In this document: positions 6,952 to 10,235 of the stretch, piece after piece
Layout of the letters: each line of letters begins with the position of its first letter
How positions within the stretch are numbered: the first letter of the stretch is position 1
DNA from: Pseudomonadota bacterium
GTDB lineage: Bacteria; Pseudomonadota; Alphaproteobacteria; Micropepsales; Micropepsaceae
NCBI GenBank assembly: GCA_025360685.1
Contig: JANYBR010000486.1
Coordinates: 1 to 10,235, forward strand
DNA: 10,235 nt
Direction: 5' to 3'
Made by a program: the position numbers and the translations under genes
The notes under the pieces: model-generated
The model's input: the letters and a program-made list of their open reading frames with translations, nothing else
Told to the model about the DNA's origin: nothing
The model's database searches: none

Positions 6952-8228
6952 TGGCAAAAGTGCCGCTCGGCATTCAGGCCTATCGCCTGGCCACGATCAT
7001 CGTCTCGCCTGCGGTGCCCCTGCTACTTCGGCGACGTGGGAAGCGCGGCAAGGAAGATAGCAATCGCGTTGCGGAACGCCTCGGTATTGCAAGCGTACCC
7101 CGCCCTGACGGCAAACTCGTATGGGTCCACGGCGCCAGCAATGGAGAGTGCCTCGCGGCGCTGCCTCTGATCGAAGCGATCATGTCGCGCGGCAGCAAGG
7201 TACTGGTGACGAGCGGCACCGTAACGTCGGCCGAGTTGATGCGGACGCAATTGCCCGACGGCGCGATACACCAGTTTGTGCCACTCGATACGCCCGCGGC
7301 CACGGAGAGATTCCTACAGTACTGGCAGCCGGAAATCGGTCTTTTCGTCGACTCTGATCTGTGGCCGAACCTGATCCTTGGCGCAAAGAAGAGTGGCGCT
7401 CGCCTGGCGTTGGTCAATGCGCGCATCTCGCAACGTTCGTTCGAAGGCTGGCGCTGGGCACGCCAGACAGTCGCGGCCATTCTTTCTACATTTGACGTGT
7501 GTCTTGCACAGGACGAAGAAATCGCCACGCGCTTTCGCTTGCTCGGTGCCCCGGATGTGCGCGTGGCGGGTAGCTTGAAAGAAGACGCTCCACCCTTGCA
7601 GTTTGATCACGCAAAATTGGACAAATTAAAAGTCGCGACCGAAGGACGCCCAATCCTGCTGGCTGCACAAACCCATTCCGGCGAAGACGAGACGATCTTG
7701 CCGGTTCACGACACACTACGGCAGAAGTTTCCGGATCTGTTGACAATCATAGTCCCACGTCATCCGGTGCGAGGCGCCGAACTTGTGCAACTTTGCGCAA
7801 CCCGGAATTGCCAGCGCAGATCCGAAGGAGGTTCTATCAAGCGCGACACCGCAATCTACATCGCCGACACGATGGGCGAATTGGGGCTGTTCTATCGACT
7901 TGCGTCTTTCGCGTTCGTGGGCGGCACGCTCGTCCCCAAAGGCGGTCACAATCCTCTGGAACCGGCACGTTTGCACTGCGCAGTCATCGCGGGCCCGCAC
8001 ACGTTCAATTCACAGTCGGCATTCGACGCTGTTCTTGGTGCCCAAGGCGTGGGCCGCGTCAGAACTAGCGTTGAGATAGCGGCGCTCGCTGAACGCCTGC
8101 TCGCCGACCCCACCAAGGCCAAGGAACTGGGCGACGCTGCAGCCAGCGGTGCGGCTGCACTCGGGGGAGCGGTCGAGAAGACCATTGCTGCTGTTGCCGG
8201 CCTCTTGGCTCGCCATGCGCGCGCCTGA
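6951..8228 (+). CDS. waaA: WaaA (KdtA), 3-deoxy-D-manno-octulosonic acid transferase
   Basis: GT-B fold glycosyltransferase, GT30 family, anchored at the inner-membrane inner face by an N-terminal hydrophobic segment near residues 12-26. It adds one or more Kdo residues from CMP-Kdo to lipid IVA. From ATG 6951 it is 425 aa, normal for the family. Seen motifs: HGASNGE (60-66), whose E66 matches the catalytic base; DSDLWPNLI (134-142); THSGEDE (241-247); VPRHP (268-272); DTMGELGLFY (306-315); FVGGTLVPKGGHNPLEPA (322-339) and GPHTFN (348-353). The second motif usually begins with Glu (ETELWPN or ESDLWPN), here Asp. The start is ATG in TGATG overlapping the msbA stop by one base; GGAG at 6939-6942 lies 8 nt away. 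A TTG immediately before it is less likely. The number of Kdo units added cannot be told from sequence. Confidence 0.95.
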   Translation: MAKVPLGIQAYRLATIIVSPAVPLLLRRRGKRGKEDSNRVAERLGIASVPRPDGKLVWVHGASNGECLAALPLIEAIMSRGSKVLVTSGTVTSAELMRTQLPDGAIHQFVPLDTPAATERFLQYWQPEIGLFVDSDLWPNLILGAKKSGARLALVNARISQRSFEGWRWARQTVAAILSTFDVCLAQDEEIATRFRLLGAPDVRVAGSLKEDAPPLQFDHAKLDKLKVATEGRPILLAAQTHSGEDETILPVHDTLRQKFPDLLTIIVPRHPVRGAELVQLCATRNCQRRSEGGSIKRDTAIYIADTMGELGLFYRLASFAFVGGTLVPKGGHNPLEPARLHCAVIAGPHTFNSQSAFDAVLGAQGVGRVRTSVEIAALAERLLADPTKAKELGDAAASGAAALGGAVEKTIAAVAGLLARHARA

Positions 8229-9207
8229 TTTTTGGGCCGGTCGCGACCCGATTTCGCGCCTCGCGATCGCGCTCCTGACGCCTATCGGCTGGTTGTACGG
8301 AGCCAGCATCGCCTACCGCGCTTCTCACACGGTCAGATACCGATCCAGATGCAAAGTCATCTGCGTCGGTAATCTTACCGCCGGCGGCGCGGGCAAAACG
8401 CCGATAGCCATGGAGATCGCCCGCATATTGATTGCAAGAGGCGCGCGTCCGGTCTTCTTGAGCCGAGGCTATGGTGGGAAGGTTGGCGGACCGGCGCTCG
8501 TCGCGCCGGACGATCTTGCCACGCAAATCGGGGACGAGCCGCTGCTGCTAGCGGCCGTCGCTCCCGTGATCATATCGCGCAATCGGACGGCGGGCGCCCG
8601 CCTCGCCGAAAAGGAAGGCTTCAGCGTTATCGTCATGGATGACGGTCACCAGAACTTCTCGCTCGAGAAAGACTTGTCGCTGGTCGTGATCGATGCCGAG
8701 ACCGGATTTGGCAACAACCGGGTGCTGCCTGCCGGTCTTCTGCGCGAACCCGTGGCGCAGGGATTAAAGCGTGCCGACGCAATTATCGTTAACGGCGATT
8801 CAAATCCGTCCGGGCTTGCTGGGATAAACTTACTGAAAATCCGCGCGCGTACGATTCCAGTCGTCGAAAAAAGTTGGATCGGCCAGCGCGTAGTCGGATT
8901 TGCAGGCATTGGGCAGCCGGAGAAATTCTTCTCAACCCTGGCCAGCACGGGCGCGCGGATCGTTGAAGCACTACCCTTCGCCGACCATCACTATTATACC
9001 GCAGCTGAACTGGCGCAAATGAAAACCAAGGCCAGCACCTTCGACGCAATGCTTGTCACCACGGAAAAGGACTTTGCGAGACTGAACCCCGCCGAGCGCG
9101 GCGGAATCGTGCCACTGCGCGTGCGTATCGAATTTAACGACCGCGAACCGCTTGAGAGCTTGCTTGACACTCTCGTCCCACGTGGTCTACCGCCGCAGAC
9201 AGAATGA
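8215..9207 (+). CDS. lpxK: LpxK, tetraacyldisaccharide 4'-kinase
   Basis: Membrane-bound P-loop kinase that phosphorylates the 4' position of the tetraacylated disaccharide 1-phosphate to make lipid IVA. The protein is 330 aa from ATG 8215. The first residues, MRAPDFW, are the usual start of alphaproteobacterial LpxK. A hydrophobic membrane segment (13-30) follows, then Walker A TAGGAGKT (55-62), LSRGYGG (82-88), GDEP (106-109), the DDGHQN motif (142-147) carrying the catalytic Asp, the LPAGLLREP stretch (171-179), FADHHYYT (255-262) and TTEKD (292-296). The frame stays open to ATG 8149, but that would lengthen the overlap with waaA to 80 nt and add 22 residues that look like read-through of waaA in another frame. 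The chosen start gives a 14-nt overlap and no strong Shine-Dalgarno, which fits translational coupling. The stop overlaps the next start as ATGA. Confidence 0.95.
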   Translation: MRAPDFWAGRDPISRLAIALLTPIGWLYGASIAYRASHTVRYRSRCKVICVGNLTAGGAGKTPIAMEIARILIARGARPVFLSRGYGGKVGGPALVAPDDLATQIGDEPLLLAAVAPVIISRNRTAGARLAEKEGFSVIVMDDGHQNFSLEKDLSLVVIDAETGFGNNRVLPAGLLREPVAQGLKRADAIIVNGDSNPSGLAGINLLKIRARTIPVVEKSWIGQRVVGFAGIGQPEKFFSTLASTGARIVEALPFADHHYYTAAELAQMKTKASTFDAMLVTTEKDFARLNPAERGGIVPLRVRIEFNDREPLESLLDTLVPRGLPPQTE

Positions 9208-10208
9208 GCACCAAGGCCCAAGATTCATTGCCGTTCTTGAGCAGGCTTCGCTATGGCGCGGAGGCTTTAGCATTTTTTGCCTATATCGGATTCTGCCGCG
9301 CCCTCGGTCTCAGATTGGCGTCTGTGGTTGGCGGGTTTGTCGGCCGGAATATTTTTTATCGCGTGCGCATCATCATGGACCGTGCACGCGACAATCTTCG
9401 CTACGCGTTCCCGGAAAAAACCGACTCGGAACGCGAGGAGATCATCCTTGAGATGTGCGACAATCTGGGACGCACCGTCGCAGAGTATGCGCACCTCGAT
9501 AAATTCTCCGTACACGGTGCAAATCCACGGCTTGAAATTGTCAATGCCGAGGTCGGCCACGCTGCAATCGCGCATGGCAACGGCGTAATGTTCTTCTCCG
9601 GTCACTTCGCGAATTGGGAGATGATGCCCTTCGTCGCGGCGCAGCTCGGTTTCGAGGGCGGCGAAGTATACCGTCCGCAGAACAATCCGATCGTCGATCG
9701 CTGGCTGGTCAAGCAGCGCATCAAGAACGGCCCCGCGGACCAGATTGCGAAGGGACCCCGCGGCACGCGGCGCATCTTCACCTTGCTCCGCCGCGGCAAG
9801 GCGATTTTTCTTCTTGCTGACCAGAAAACCAATGAAGGTATCGCCGCCCCCTTCTTCGGCCGGGACGCGATGACCACGCCGGCGCCGGCGATGCTCGCAA
9901 TCAAGCTTGGGGCGACCTTGTTGCCGGCTTCGAACGAACGGCTGAAGGGCTCTCACTTTCGCATGACCATCCATCCGCCGATAGTCTACTCGCCAACAGG
10001 TGATGAGGATCGGGACATTTACGCGCTGACTTGTGCGATCAATGATGCAGTCGAAAAGTGCGTACGAGCGAGGCCTTCGCAATGGCTCTGGATTCACCGG
10101 CGCTGGCCTACCGGTCGCGAGCAGGATCAGGTGCGCGGGAAACGCGCGCTTCAGGTCCTGGGAGGCAACGGCGTTCGCGTCGAAAGCGAAGGGTCAAGCT
10201 TGACCTGA
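9204..10208 (+). CDS. Lipid A biosynthesis late acyltransferase, LpxL/HtrB family
   Basis: Inner-membrane acyltransferase that transfers a fatty acyl chain from acyl-ACP to a 3-hydroxyacyl chain of lipid A, usually after Kdo has been added. The protein is 334 aa. A hydrophobic segment at about 20-48 anchors it. The HX4E catalytic motif is visible as GHFANWE (133-139) with H134 and E139. YRPQNNPIVDR (156-166), DQKTNEGIAAPFFG (206-219) and the C-terminal QWLWIHRRW (293-301) are family blocks. About 30 polar residues follow the last conserved block. The start ATG 9204 overlaps the lpxK stop in ATGA. No strong Shine-Dalgarno is seen, so coupling is likely. LpxL and LpxM types cannot be separated by eye and the chain length is unknown, so I give no symbol. 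It closes the operon as far as the window shows. Confidence 0.92.
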   Translation: MSTKAQDSLPFLSRLRYGAEALAFFAYIGFCRALGLRLASVVGGFVGRNIFYRVRIIMDRARDNLRYAFPEKTDSEREEIILEMCDNLGRTVAEYAHLDKFSVHGANPRLEIVNAEVGHAAIAHGNGVMFFSGHFANWEMMPFVAAQLGFEGGEVYRPQNNPIVDRWLVKQRIKNGPADQIAKGPRGTRRIFTLLRRGKAIFLLADQKTNEGIAAPFFGRDAMTTPAPAMLAIKLGATLLPASNERLKGSHFRMTIHPPIVYSPTGDEDRDIYALTCAINDAVEKCVRARPSQWLWIHRRWPTGREQDQVRGKRALQVLGGNGVRVESEGSSLT

Positions 10209-10235
10209 AACCAGTTCATCGCCCAGTGCAGGTGC
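10151..10235 (-). CDS. Possible 3' end of a convergent gene, product unknown
   Basis: Reading the minus strand inward from the right edge, one frame gives 27 codons before TGA at 10153-10151. The visible stretch begins HLHWAMNWFQVKLD and has mostly G or C in the third codon position. The run of Trp, Asn, Phe and Gln residues looks more like real protein than a typical shadow frame. It would overlap the acyltransferase gene by 58 nt at the tails, which convergent genes sometimes do. No product is recognised and the fragment is too short for certainty. Confidence 0.3.
   Translation of the reverse strand, partial: HLHWAMNWFQVKLDPSLSTRTPLPPRT

Noticed and set aside
6980..7528. Minus-strand open frame of 182 codons inside waaA
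   Set aside because: Same reasoning: full overlap with a conserved gene and Ser/Arg-rich low-complexity composition.
7825..7832. Perfect AAGGAGGT Shine-Dalgarno-like sequence inside waaA
   Set aside because: No ATG, GTG or TTG follows at usable spacing, so it does not mark a hidden gene; at most it could cause a ribosome pause.
8149..8214. Upstream extension of lpxK to ATG 8149
   Set aside because: The extra 22 residues precede the typical MRAPDFW start, look like read-through of waaA in another frame, and would raise the overlap to 80 nt.
9267..10097. Long minus-strand open frame (276 codons) opposite the acyltransferase
   Set aside because: It lies wholly inside a well-supported gene on the other strand, has an Arg/His-rich composition typical of shadow frames in GC-rich DNA, and shows no family motif.
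1..10235. Defence system, prophage, insertion sequence, CRISPR or RNA gene
   Set aside because: All substantial open frames are explained by core metabolic or envelope genes, and no direct repeats, transposase motifs, repeat-spacer pattern or tRNA/rRNA-like sequence was seen.

Overview
The window is about 10.2 kb of roughly 60% GC DNA, densely packed with genes that all read left to right. Gene content points to an alphaproteobacterium. The strongest clues are a small DUF4170 protein, the pmbA / CysQ-like phosphatase / DUF4170 / waaA / lpxK order typical of that class, and a UbiD of the ubiquinone pathway. I cannot name the genus from sequence alone. No rRNA, tRNA, CRISPR array, insertion sequence, phage gene or recognisable attachment site was seen.

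Layout. Positions 1-987 hold the 3' part of an APC-superfamily (CAT-like) amino acid permease whose beginning lies outside the window. Positions 1019-2545 hold ubiD, the prenylated-FMN-dependent decarboxylase of ubiquinone synthesis. After a 115-bp gap, the longest non-coding stretch, comes a tight run of seven genes: pmbA (tldE), an inositol-monophosphatase-fold phosphatase most like CysQ, a 78-aa DUF4170 protein, an MsbA-type ABC exporter, waaA (Kdo transferase), lpxK (lipid A 4'-kinase) and an LpxL/HtrB-family lipid A late acyltransferase. Junctions are -14, +8, +58, -1, -14 and -4 nt, so translational coupling and one operon are likely; the 58-bp gap before msbA is the only place an internal promoter could easily sit. 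The last 27 bp lie beyond the acyltransferase stop. On the minus strand they may carry the tail of a convergent gene.

How the genes fit together. The last four form a coherent late lipid A module at the inner membrane. LpxK phosphorylates the disaccharide to lipid IVA, WaaA adds Kdo, the LpxL-type enzyme adds a secondary acyl chain that normally needs the Kdo-modified substrate, and MsbA flips the product to the periplasmic face. PmbA (partner of the TldD protease), the CysQ-like phosphatase and DUF4170 sit upstream; their link to lipid A is positional and unproven.

Nothing here looks like a new defence, mobile or biosynthetic system. It is mostly a core housekeeping region. The points worth a second look are small: the conserved but uncharacterised DUF4170 gene inside an envelope operon, an Asp in place of the usual Glu in a WaaA motif, a TTG start with a good Shine-Dalgarno for the phosphatase, the uncertain msbA start, and the possible convergent gene at the right edge.
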